DNA from: Thiomargarita sp.
Lineage (GTDB): Bacteria > Pseudomonadota > Gammaproteobacteria > Beggiatoales > Beggiatoaceae
Length of the DNA: 49,165 bases
NCBI GenBank assembly: GCA_020720115.1
Contig: DYPD01000013.1
Span: forward strand, 1 to 49,165
Reading direction: 5' to 3'
The notes under the pieces were generated by a model, which was not told the origin of the DNA, ran no database searches, and was given only the letters and a program-made list of their open reading frames with translations. Below, in pieces: positions 35,801 through 43,444 of this stretch. The position numbers and the translations under genes were made by a program. Within the stretch, counting starts at the first letter, position 1. The number at the start of each line of letters is the position of its first letter.

Positions 35801-37454
35801 GCTGCACAGCTTGCATCAAGGCTTGACGCTGTTGGCGCAAACGGGTTTGGGGTTACGCTTGCAACAACAAGCCGATGAAATTGCGCGGCGTATTGCCCAA
35901 CGTCTGGCTCAAGCGCCCCAGGGTTTTAGCGATTTCGGGCTTGCCGATCCAGTGCTTGCCGCCGCCAAATGTCGCCGTGATCAAGCCCTTTTGCTGCAAG
36001 CTGTTGGCGAGTATCTGAGCCACCAATCCCCCAGCCTCGCGGCGCTCAACATCGGGCGCTATCTGATGCAAAACATAGTACCTTTCGTGAGTTACAACAC
36101 CGGCGTGTGGCAACTGGTATGGCTGGCGTGGCAAGATGCTGCGCAAGAAGTGCTCGATCCCATTGAAAAACAAGCACTACGCCTGTGGCGCGAACAACTC
36201 AGCAGCCTCAGCCCACACATCACCGCCTTGTACGCGCTGGACTGCTTCCAACCCGCCGGACACGCCAACTTGCGCCCCGAAGTGCAAGCCCAACAGCACA
36301 TGCGCCTAGATACCTTGGCTGGACTCCTGTGTGCAGCGGCAACCCCAGATAACGCGCCAATTCCCGGCTGCTATGTGTTGCAACGCCTGGTGCTCAGTAG
36401 TCCACTGTTTGCGGGTCACACCGCTGTCAGTTGGCAGGAAGTGCAAGCCGAGCTGACGCAGCCTTTAGCCGTGCTAGACCCCAGTGACCTGCACCAAGCC
36501 CTGCAACAGCGGTATAGCCAAATCATTGATTTATTGTTTAAATTACCGCGTTTACACGAATGGCAAAACTTCAACGGCGACGAAATCAAGGCGCTACTGC
36601 TCAGTGCCGCGCCCGCTGCCGAACTAACCTGGGATTTAAGCCAATACGCAGGTAGTTCGCAAATCCAAACCGCCTCACCCAGCACCCTGTTGGTACAACA
36701 AAGCAACGGCTGGCACGGTCTACAACCGCAGCAAGCGCAACAACTGGCACAAACCTACAAAAGCATTCGCCAATTCGATTACCATCAAACCCTCAGCGGT
36801 GGTAAATGGTATCAGCGCAACCAACCTGCCAGTCTGCCCGCGCCCGCCGTGCCGCTGCTGCAAACCCTACTGTGCAACCTCAGTCTCTATACCCAAGTGC
36901 GCCCATCAGATAATCCAATCGCCGCACAACAAAGCGTGCGCTACTGGCTGGCGCAAAGCTGGCAAGCCCTGCAAGAGCTACAGCCCAACATGCCCAAAAG
37001 CAGCCTGCTCAACTTCGCCCAACTCTGGCAACAACAACAGGCGCAACAGCCGCATTTGGCGCGACTTGGCGAATTGCTCCAGCAACAGCTTGCTGCCGTC
37101 GTCGCCGGACACAAGCTACTGACCCTCAATCTGGACAAATACCTCGCCAAAGCCACCACGCATCCGCGTTGTGCCACCGATGCACGTTACTTGTTCAAGC
37201 AAATGGGCGCGATTCTGTGTGGCGAACCCCAAGCCTATGCGCTGGAGGACTGGTATGCGCAGCATGTCGGGCGCTACCTCAAACCCGCTACCCGCCCGCA
37301 AGAACTGCAATTTTTTAACAAATTGCCTAAAACCTGGAGCGATCTCTTTGATGCCGAAGAACAAGCTGCATTAGCGCCCTTATTTGTCGCACTGCTCAAG
37401 CACTTAGCGCAAGCGCCGCCGCCCACCCAAATCGAGTGGACTGTCAGCCGCTAA
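32850..37454 (+). CDS. Giant helical repeat protein with phycobiliprotein-like C-x-R-D segments
   Basis: 1534 residues, Gln/Ala/Leu-rich, nearly all helical, with no signal peptide or membrane span, so probably cytoplasmic. An N-terminal domain (1-200) has ACSRDNRLTLMRAAQLL with Cys85. Two large units follow (about 215-870 and 885-1534). They align by EEAAWAKTQKLIERSL with VEAAWERLQAYWQTQL, KCQRDLGLLFEAMGEIL (Cys373) with KCRRDQALLLQAVGEYL (Cys1041), RLLLSSPVF with RLVLSSPLF, and CMDFNFLLQQIG (Cys790) with CATDARYLFKQMG (Cys1441). The segment before each C-x-R-D and the PSLAALNI(S/G)RYL after it match in spacing the bilin-binding region of phycobiliproteins (KCARD..YYLR..TY.L...GPLDEYL). That relation is inference. 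The start is GTG with GAGGA seven bases upstream. Divergent from the lipid operon. Real function unknown. Confidence 0.85.
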   Translation: MEHPQAAYRHAHSNSFTPAESFAATSALPWKPEDFAFFLRQLPQLSGARNLMRHLDKITQQASLHVLTHCPEYAESVGEAGMKACSRDNRLTLMRAAQLLGGPNERPQEALLWWWDASVGGYLVHRAQEALEANVQGMYQALEQHLPRAEVQPIIELVNKMYQDALGVQLKVRSAVQLQTERLLLEGPRWQQLFAPSQAPAAAPPAALDWFSAVPADHALRMSSGVSSLPQAIQQTLQGVMPIKTRKILWTFIEAHLQQGDEEAAWAKTQKLIERSLRSQSCTQLLGEWRALLARLPQWMTPAASAYWTDTLLRGQDLIAQVSLGRTLQKEHKRLATDIAAHLLQQRVVARYSPKDSGSAPGSNRLDTAQQKCQRDLGLLFEAMGEILIQEPPSLAALNISRYLVQNIAPFVDYPGRVWRLVWLKLQDNLWSLLNAQEHSVLLLWVAQLQDVCADLYATRPLAEAVFHQSAPVFGDPEIAEQDWRNAIGGLLSAALTSTAAPYPCTVLAQRLLLSSPVFRNMDANRWQATHTALAESFADLLPAPLLEALQQVQANMSHSLLRLTMHDSLAGLHSEPGNQAQQLRFYLALPDLPYLAHSWQIQLWAKLSKQQQEGKSAVLMLNPADRLLAELNHWHLPTLAVLQARFERYASVVDVKQWLALPAEQNAAPREHASNATDAGISLADEYALNLRCLALYGQTPQLHSLLYSNYLFLEQSLAQAQRAAQASAQTPSALMESWFSALPSSHVLAESATQAQALLPKLSIARRLLNPGKDLSAELFPLLQVNPCMDFNFLLQQIGVYCSGLVPALDLARWYQENIAIFTSLRTRQRNAKLWGGLVKHLGASWSQAEQKILLEAVKTLARPYSTATQNDMPRLNVRQFDLRGALWRQVFQTAQPSSALQALQQVLPACSTQLSAAVYQGLEAFCQTWNDSGDVEAAWERLQAYWQTQLQHQSTAVLYRDWQAALPILAQHLNPLQEAYWLHSLHQGLTLLAQTGLGLRLQQQADEIARRIAQRLAQAPQGFSDFGLADPVLAAAKCRRDQALLLQAVGEYLSHQSPSLAALNIGRYLMQNIVPFVSYNTGVWQLVWLAWQDAAQEVLDPIEKQALRLWREQLSSLSPHITALYALDCFQPAGHANLRPEVQAQQHMRLDTLAGLLCAAATPDNAPIPGCYVLQRLVLSSPLFAGHTAVSWQEVQAELTQPLAVLDPSDLHQALQQRYSQIIDLLFKLPRLHEWQNFNGDEIKALLLSAAPAAELTWDLSQYAGSSQIQTASPSTLLVQQSNGWHGLQPQQAQQLAQTYKSIRQFDYHQTLSGGKWYQRNQPASLPAPAVPLLQTLLCNLSLYTQVRPSDNPIAAQQSVRYWLAQSWQALQELQPNMPKSSLLNFAQLWQQQQAQQPHLARLGELLQQQLAAVVAGHKLLTLNLDKYLAKATTHPRCATDARYLFKQMGAILCGEPQAYALEDWYAQHVGRYLKPATRPQELQFFNKLPKTWSDLFDAEEQAALAPLFVALLKHLAQAPPPTQIEWTVSR

Positions 37455-37472
37455 ATTAGCCCTGACGCGCAT

Positions 37473-37511
37473 AAAAAAACACCGGAAAACAGAGCGTTAT
37501 CCGGTGTTTTA
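37473..37511. terminator. Bidirectional terminator
   Basis: AAAACACCGGA, loop, TCCGGTGTTTT with A-run on the left and T-run on the right. It can serve the giant gene (+) and the exported-protein gene (-), which converge here. Confidence 0.85.
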
Positions 37512-37528
37512 GGTTTTAATGAAGATTA

Positions 37529-38203
37529 TTAATTGAGCAGCAAATCCCCGCTGCTTTGCAATACATCAAGCTGTGCGGAACAACCTTGCTGCTGCATCCA
37601 GTCAAACAGGTCTGCTCGATTTTGCACTGTTTCTGGCAACTGGTGAAAATTGACCGCAACTGTTGTGCTATCTATGTTAAAGATATAGGTACTGCCTTCT
37701 ACTAAGGGCAATTTCTTTGCTGGCCAATCCAATAGCGTTTGGTTAGCAGGCCAGCGCAGACGTATCCGATCTTCACTGTTATGTGCCTGAATATTCAAAT
37801 GGATAGGGATTGCCGCATCACTACGCCACAATTGCAATTGCTCAGGGTTGCGATAGCAAAAATTATGTCCATGCTGAACATCCAACGCCCAGATGGAAGG
37901 CGGCAAACTGGAGGCACTGCGTTGACGTGGGCGCACCGGATCGGCGGCTAACATCAAGCGGGCGCACTTTAACTGGCTGGCATAAGGACCTATGATGTCA
38001 CATTTTTCTTCAGTTTTTAGCGATTTGACTTGCAGTTTTTCGCCTTTTTGCAGATTGATGATTTGACTATCGGATAACACTTCGCCAGACTTGTAGCCTG
38101 ATGCAAAGCTATTGAGAATGCTGTAATTCTCTACATTGGTAGCAAGAACGTTCAGACTCCCCAATAATGTGCTGAGGGCGAATAAATAGTGGCTGGGGCG
38201 CAT
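37529..38203 (-). CDS. Exported protein of unknown function
   Basis: 224 residues with a signal peptide (HYLFALSTLLGSLNVLA, cleavage near residue 21). The mature part has GYKSGEVLSDSQIINLQKGE followed by KLQVKSLK and DIIGPYASQL. This is the small beta pattern 'G.VL.....I.L..G..L.V.......I.GPY' that I associate with exported proteins beside FecR-like or CHAT/caspase regulators. The second half holds LRWPANQTLLDWPAKKLPLV and a Cys near the end. Five cysteines in the mature part could form disulfides. AAGGAA precedes the ATG. No partner genes are near. Function unknown. Confidence 0.8.
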   Translation of the reverse strand: MRPSHYLFALSTLLGSLNVLATNVENYSILNSFASGYKSGEVLSDSQIINLQKGEKLQVKSLKTEEKCDIIGPYASQLKCARLMLAADPVRPRQRSASSLPPSIWALDVQHGHNFCYRNPEQLQLWRSDAAIPIHLNIQAHNSEDRIRLRWPANQTLLDWPAKKLPLVEGSTYIFNIDSTTVAVNFHQLPETVQNRADLFDWMQQQGCSAQLDVLQSSGDLLLN

Positions 38204-38240
38204 GGCTTAATTCCTTTTAAAACTGTTAAAACAATGGGTT

Positions 38241-38318
38241 GCAGAGCAACCTGGCGGCAGGCTAAGTCAAGTATCTACGGCACACCTCCCTAGATAAACC
38301 TGCACTGTTAGGCTCTGC
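38241..38318 (-). ncRNA. Nested-stem structured element upstream of the exported protein
   Basis: Three nested perfect arms: GCAGAGC/GCTCTGC (38241-38247 with 38312-38318), GCAGG/CCTGC (38257-38261 with 38299-38303) and TATCTA/TAGATA (38272-38277 with 38291-38296). Asymmetric internal loops separate them, and the apical loop is 13 bases (GGGAGGTGTGCCG on the minus strand). It ends about 38 bases upstream of the minus-strand start codon, so it may be a leader RNA, but the strand is not certain. It matches no riboswitch I know. Without a T-run it is not a terminator. Confidence 0.4.
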
Positions 38319-38496
38319 TGCTAGGTAAAGCAAAATCATTGCCGTATTGCAACAACAAAGCGCTTCACCGCTTAAGTATAGTACGCTCAAAAGCTTCGCG
38401 CCAGCGTATACCGAGCAGTTACATTTTGACATCTAAAAACTAAAATAGCCCCCTACAGAGAACGCACGCTTTTTGCGTCGCTAACGCCTTTAGTGT

Positions 38497-38589
38497 TATA
38501 GTCGGATTACTGAATCTTTAAAATAAAAGATATATAAAATCATATGCTTAATAATTATAAAAATATAATTATTGAGTAATCCTACTATA
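38497..38589. mobile_element. MITE-like element, copy B
   Basis: 93 bp with terminal inverted repeats TATAGTCGGATTACT and AGTAATCCTACTATA (14 of 15 match), AT-rich core, no ORF. Related along its length to 8060-8153. TA at each end fits an IS630/mariner-type target duplication. It lies in the 477-base gap between the exported-protein gene and the peptide-binding protein gene, about 90 bases before the latter, and may affect its promoter. No other gene is visible in 38204-38680. Confidence 0.6.
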
Positions 38590-38680
38590 AATACCTCGAT
38601 TTAAGTTTTTCCAAACCTCATATAGAGACTACCCGGCTACAATTCCTCATCCCTTTACCCACTGACTTAAGGAAATGCTG

Positions 38681-40504
38681 ATGCGCTTTCTAACTGCCTG
38701 TTGCCTGCTGGTTACTGTATTTTGGAGTTTAGTGTGCATCCCACCCGCGTTTGCCACACCCGCGTTGGCAATGGGCACAACGCCCAAATATCCGGCGGAT
38801 TTCACACATTTTGACTACGCCAATCCCAACGCACCCAAAGGGGGCACTTTAGCCCTGTCTGCCATCGGTAGCTTTGACACGCTCAATCCCTTTGCGCTTA
38901 AAGGTATTTCAGCGCAAGGCTTGAACGGGCTGAAATCAGGATTAGTGTTTGAATCTCTGATGACTTCCAGCGACGACGAACCTTTTACCCTATACGGCGT
39001 GTTGGCTGAGGAAGTCAGCTTGGCAGCAGATGGTTTGTCCGTAACTTTTCGCCTTAATCCCCGCGCCCGCTTTTCTGACGGCTCGCCCGTCACAGTAGAA
39101 AACGTGAAGTTTTCTTTCGATACGCTGATGAGTGAAACCGCACATCCCATGTACCGCTTTTATTGGGCAGACGTGAAAAATTGCGAAATTTTAGATGAAC
39201 AGCGGGTACGTTTTAATTTCGCTCGAAAGAACCGTGAACTGCATTTGATTATCAGCGAAGTACCCGTATTTTCACCCCATTGGTTGCATGGAAGAACTTT
39301 AGAAAAAGTGAGCCTAGACATCCCTATTGGCAGCGGTCCTTATGTAGTAGATTCTTTTGATTTAGGCAAATACATCATTTATCGCCGCAATCCTGAGCAT
39401 TGGGCAAAAGACTTAAATGTATATAAAGGCTTATATAATTTTGACCGTCTGCATTATAAGTATTACAAAGATCAGATCATTGCTTTAGAAGCTTTGAAAG
39501 CCGGAGAATTTGATTTCATGGACATCAATATTTCCAAACAATGGGCGCGTGATCTGCGCGGCGCTCAATTTGACAACGGTAATATTGTCACCGAACAATT
39601 GTCACATCAAAACAATGCCGGAATGCAAGCCTTTGTATTCAACTTACGGCGCCCTTTGTTTCAAGATATTCGCGTACGCCAAGCCATTAATCTGGCATTT
39701 GATTTTGCCTGGACTAATAAAAACCTGTTTTTTGGACAATATACCCGTTGCGACAGCTATTTCAGCAACACCCCACTTGCCGCGCCCAAGGCGCTACCGC
39801 AAGGCGAAGAACTGGCGTTATTAGAACAGTTTCGTGCGCAATTGCCGGAAGAATTATTCAAAACCGTCTGGCAACCCGTCAGCACCGAAGCCCCGCACAG
39901 CTTGCGCGACAATCTACGCCAAGCCAAACACCTGTTGGATGCCGCTGGCTGGCATTTACCCACCGGTGGACAAGTGCTGGAAAAAGACGGCAAAAAATTA
40001 GAGATTGAAGTGTTACTGGCATCACCCGCCTTTGAGCGTGTGATAGCGCCTTTTGCCCGCAATTTGGAAAAACTTGGCATCAAAATGACTTCACGCACCC
40101 TAGACCCTTCTTTGTACACTCTGCGCGTCAAAGGCTTTGAATTTGACATGCTCGTCAATACTTTTGCGCAATCTCTTTCGCCTGGCAATGAACAACGGGA
40201 TTATTGGCATTCCAGCAGTGCTAACAAAGAAGACTCGCGCAATGTGCTGGGTTTGCAAAATCCAGTGGTGGATGCGCTGGTAGAAAAACTCATTACTGCA
40301 GATAATGAAAAAAGCCTGCATACCAGTATTCATGCTTTAGATCGCGTGTTGCTGTTTGGTGAGTATGTAGTGCCCAATTGGTACATCAATGCACACCGCG
40401 TTGCCTATTGGAAGAAGCTCAAACGCCCGCAAACCTTGCCTTTGTACTATAGCTCTGGCGAGGATGTGGTCATCAAAACCTGGTGGCAAGCACAACCAAA
40501 GTAA
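38681..40504 (+). CDS. YejA-like extracellular solute-binding protein (family 5)
   Basis: 607-residue periplasmic binding protein of a peptide-type ABC importer. Signal peptide to about residue 25 (ending PAFA). The family pattern is YPADFTHFDYANPNAPKGGT, FDTLNPFALKG, FRLNPRARFSDGSPVTVENV and YVVDSFDLGKYIIYRRNPEHW. The N-terminal YANPNAPKGG and the late YWHSSSANKEDSRN are typical of the YejA branch. The yejBEF permease and ATPase genes are not adjacent. I chose the ATG at 38681, seven bases after AAGGA, over the ATG at 38675, which is too close. Confidence 0.93.
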   Translation: MRFLTACCLLVTVFWSLVCIPPAFATPALAMGTTPKYPADFTHFDYANPNAPKGGTLALSAIGSFDTLNPFALKGISAQGLNGLKSGLVFESLMTSSDDEPFTLYGVLAEEVSLAADGLSVTFRLNPRARFSDGSPVTVENVKFSFDTLMSETAHPMYRFYWADVKNCEILDEQRVRFNFARKNRELHLIISEVPVFSPHWLHGRTLEKVSLDIPIGSGPYVVDSFDLGKYIIYRRNPEHWAKDLNVYKGLYNFDRLHYKYYKDQIIALEALKAGEFDFMDINISKQWARDLRGAQFDNGNIVTEQLSHQNNAGMQAFVFNLRRPLFQDIRVRQAINLAFDFAWTNKNLFFGQYTRCDSYFSNTPLAAPKALPQGEELALLEQFRAQLPEELFKTVWQPVSTEAPHSLRDNLRQAKHLLDAAGWHLPTGGQVLEKDGKKLEIEVLLASPAFERVIAPFARNLEKLGIKMTSRTLDPSLYTLRVKGFEFDMLVNTFAQSLSPGNEQRDYWHSSSANKEDSRNVLGLQNPVVDALVEKLITADNEKSLHTSIHALDRVLLFGEYVVPNWYINAHRVAYWKKLKRPQTLPLYYSSGEDVVIKTWWQAQPK

Positions 40505-40653
40505 GCAACAAATGACCAAGAATTTTGCAGCAAACCTATTTTTTATGCTATTTTTACCCTAAAGGCTGTAACATTATGTCGCTTTACGCGAATAATACAG
40601 CTAAAATTAATCGGTTATAGTCGCGCATAAGAATTTTAAGGAGAAGGCAGTAT

Positions 40654-41997
40654 ATGCCTGCGTTTGAACAGTTCTGCATTTTGATTGTAGACGACAATCC
40701 TAATAATCTGTTTACTCTGCGTGCGCTGTTAAATGAGCATTTAGAAGGTATTCAGGTAATTGAAGCGGATTCTGGGCAAGCGGCTCTGCGCCTGTTGCTG
40801 TCGGTTGAAGTGGATTTGATTTTGTTAGACGTGCAGATGCCAGAAATGGATGGTTTTGAAACCGCACAACTGGTTTTATCTTTTAAGCAAACTGCGCACA
40901 TTCCTATTGTTTTTCTCAGTGCTGCTTATAAATCTGAAGAATTTCAGCGCAAAGGTTTTGCAGTGGGCGCAACAGATTATCTTACTAAACCCATTGATAC
41001 CCCACAGTTAATTAATAAAGTACGTTTATATTTGCGCTTTATTGAGCAAGAACATAATCACAATCAGGAATTAGAAAAGAAGGTTGCAGAACGCACTCGT
41101 GAGTTGCAGCAAACACGAGATGAATTAGAAGTGCGCGTCATTGAACGCACGAAAGAACTACAAGAAACGAATCAACAATTGATTCGCGCTAAAGAACTGT
41201 CAGAAGAAGCCAATATTGCTAAAAGCCGCTTTCTAGCCAATATGAGCCATGAATTGCGCACGCCTTTAAATGCAATTATCGGTTATAGTGAAATGCTGTT
41301 AGAAGAAGCCGCAGATGAAGCGGATGAGCGCGGCGTCGCGTTAGCCGAGTTAGAGCGCACTGCTGATTTGGAGCGGATTTTACACGCCGGCAAACATTTA
41401 TTGGAATTGATTAATGGCGTGCTGGATATTTCAAAAATTGAAGCCGGGCGTATGACAGTTTTTTATGAATCATTTAGTGTAATAGATTTGTTAGAGGATA
41501 TTATCAGCACGGTTTATCCTTTAGCAGAAAAGCAACACAATAAATTGGAAATGCACTGTAGTGCGGAATTAGCAGAAATGCTCAGTGATCGTTTGAAAGT
41601 GCAGCAAATTTTGCTTAATCTTCTGAGCAATGCGTGTAAATTTACGGAAAACGGAACTGTAGCTATTCAAGCGCAAATACAAACAGATACGGGAGAACCC
41701 TGTGCCTATTTTTATATCAGTGATACCGGTATTGGCTTAAACGAAGCACAAAAAACCAAGCTCTTTGAACCCTTTACCCAAGCGGATGCCTCGACCACAC
41801 GCAAATACGGAGGCACGGGCTTGGGATTGGCGATTACTCGGCATTTTGCGCGTCTGCTGGGTGGGGATGTAGATGTCAAGAGCACGCAGGGCGAGGGCAG
41901 TGTCTTTATTGTGCGCCTACCGTTACAGGCATCCCTGGTAGAAACAGCGGACGTTGAAGTGACAGAGCCGTCGGAAGCAGCTCTTACAAACAATTAA
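40654..41997 (+). CDS. Receiver / histidine kinase hybrid
   Basis: 447-residue soluble signalling protein. An N-terminal receiver domain (about 7-122) has the phospho-acceptor Asp59 ([11 protein letters not shown]) and the acidic pair DD at 13-14. A coiled coil follows (125-195) with [20 protein letters not shown]. The HisKA domain has His199 in [20 protein letters not shown], and the HATPase domain has [15 protein letters not shown] and [12 protein letters not shown]. No membrane span, so it senses input through its receiver or partners. AAGGAG precedes the ATG; dapB follows after 21 bases. Confidence 0.95.
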   Translation: MPAFEQFCILIVDDNPNNLFTLRALLNEHLEGIQVIEADSGQAALRLLLSVEVDLILLDVQMPEMDGFETAQLVLSFKQTAHIPIVFLSAAYKSEEFQRKGFAVGATDYLTKPIDTPQLINKVRLYLRFIEQEHNHNQELEKKVAERTRELQQTRDELEVRVIERTKELQETNQQLIRAKELSEEANIAKSRFLANMSHELRTPLNAIIGYSEMLLEEAADEADERGVALAELERTADLERILHAGKHLLELINGVLDISKIEAGRMTVFYESFSVIDLLEDIISTVYPLAEKQHNKLEMHCSAELAEMLSDRLKVQQILLNLLSNACKFTENGTVAIQAQIQTDTGEPCAYFYISDTGIGLNEAQKTKLFEPFTQADASTTRKYGGTGLGLAITRHFARLLGGDVDVKSTQGEGSVFIVRLPLQASLVETADVEVTEPSEAALTNN

Positions 41998-42000
41998 TAA

Positions 42001-42825
<825 letters not shown>

Positions 42826-42874
42826 CCGCTGTTGTCTTTTTTCTCTGGAATATTCAACTTTAAGGAAAAATCTC

Positions 42875-43324
42875 ATGTTTAATAAATTGATCGCTGTGGG
42901 TTTGTTGCTGTGCAGTAACCTGGTGTGGGCAGAAGTGGAAGTAAGCGATGTTTGGATTCGTGAAGCACCGCCAACGGCAACTGTCATGGCGGCTTATATG
43001 CAGCTTAAAAATACGGGCGCACAACCCATTGCTTTAAACGCAGCAAATTGTGAGCAATATCAGAATGTTGAGTTGCACTCTACAGTGATGGAAAACGGCG
43101 TTGCGCGGATGGTGCCAATGGACAAAATGGAAATCCCGGCGGGCGAAACGCTGAGCCTTCAACCGGGTGCTCAACACATCATGCTCATTGGTGTTCTCAA
43201 ACGCCCGGTGGTTGGAGATAAGGTTAAGCTGACGTTAAAATTCAGCGACGACAGCCGCCAAGACGTGCTAGCAGAAGTGCGTAAAGTTGAGGGCACAATG
43301 CCGATGGAACATCATCATCATTAA
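42875..43324 (+). CDS. Periplasmic copper chaperone PCu(A)C
   Basis: 149 residues with a signal peptide (LIAVGLLLCSNLVWA). The copper-binding pattern is visible: VELHSTVMENGVARMVPMDKM followed by GAQHIMLIGVLK (H-M...M...H-x-M type). The C-terminus ends with four histidines preceded by a methionine, probably an extra metal-binding tail. Such proteins load copper into the CuA site of cytochrome c oxidase. AAGGAA precedes the ATG; a terminator follows. Confidence 0.94.
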   Translation: MFNKLIAVGLLLCSNLVWAEVEVSDVWIREAPPTATVMAAYMQLKNTGAQPIALNAANCEQYQNVELHSTVMENGVARMVPMDKMEIPAGETLSLQPGAQHIMLIGVLKRPVVGDKVKLTLKFSDDSRQDVLAEVRKVEGTMPMEHHHH

Positions 43325-43352
43325 TTTATTAGCGCACCCTGGCGGTCAATAC

Positions 43353-43388
43353 TGCCGGTTCAATGCCCACGCACGACCGGCATTTTTT
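43353..43388 (+). terminator. Terminator after the PCu(A)C gene
   Basis: TGCCGGT (43353-43359), loop, ACCGGCA (43376-43382) followed by six T. Confidence 0.88.
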
Positions 43389-43444
43389 GTTGTATCCCTC
43401 GATTTGCCTCAGTTTTTCTTAGCTAATCCGCCGCTTTGGTAGTC

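Noticed and set aside
33507-37364. Minus-strand and offset ORFs inside the giant gene
   Set aside because: Shadows caused by its biased Gln/Ala/Leu codon use; none has a family match.
38241-38318. Calling the nested stems a TPP, cobalamin, c-di-GMP or guanidine riboswitch
   Set aside because: The conserved cores of those families, as I know them, are absent.
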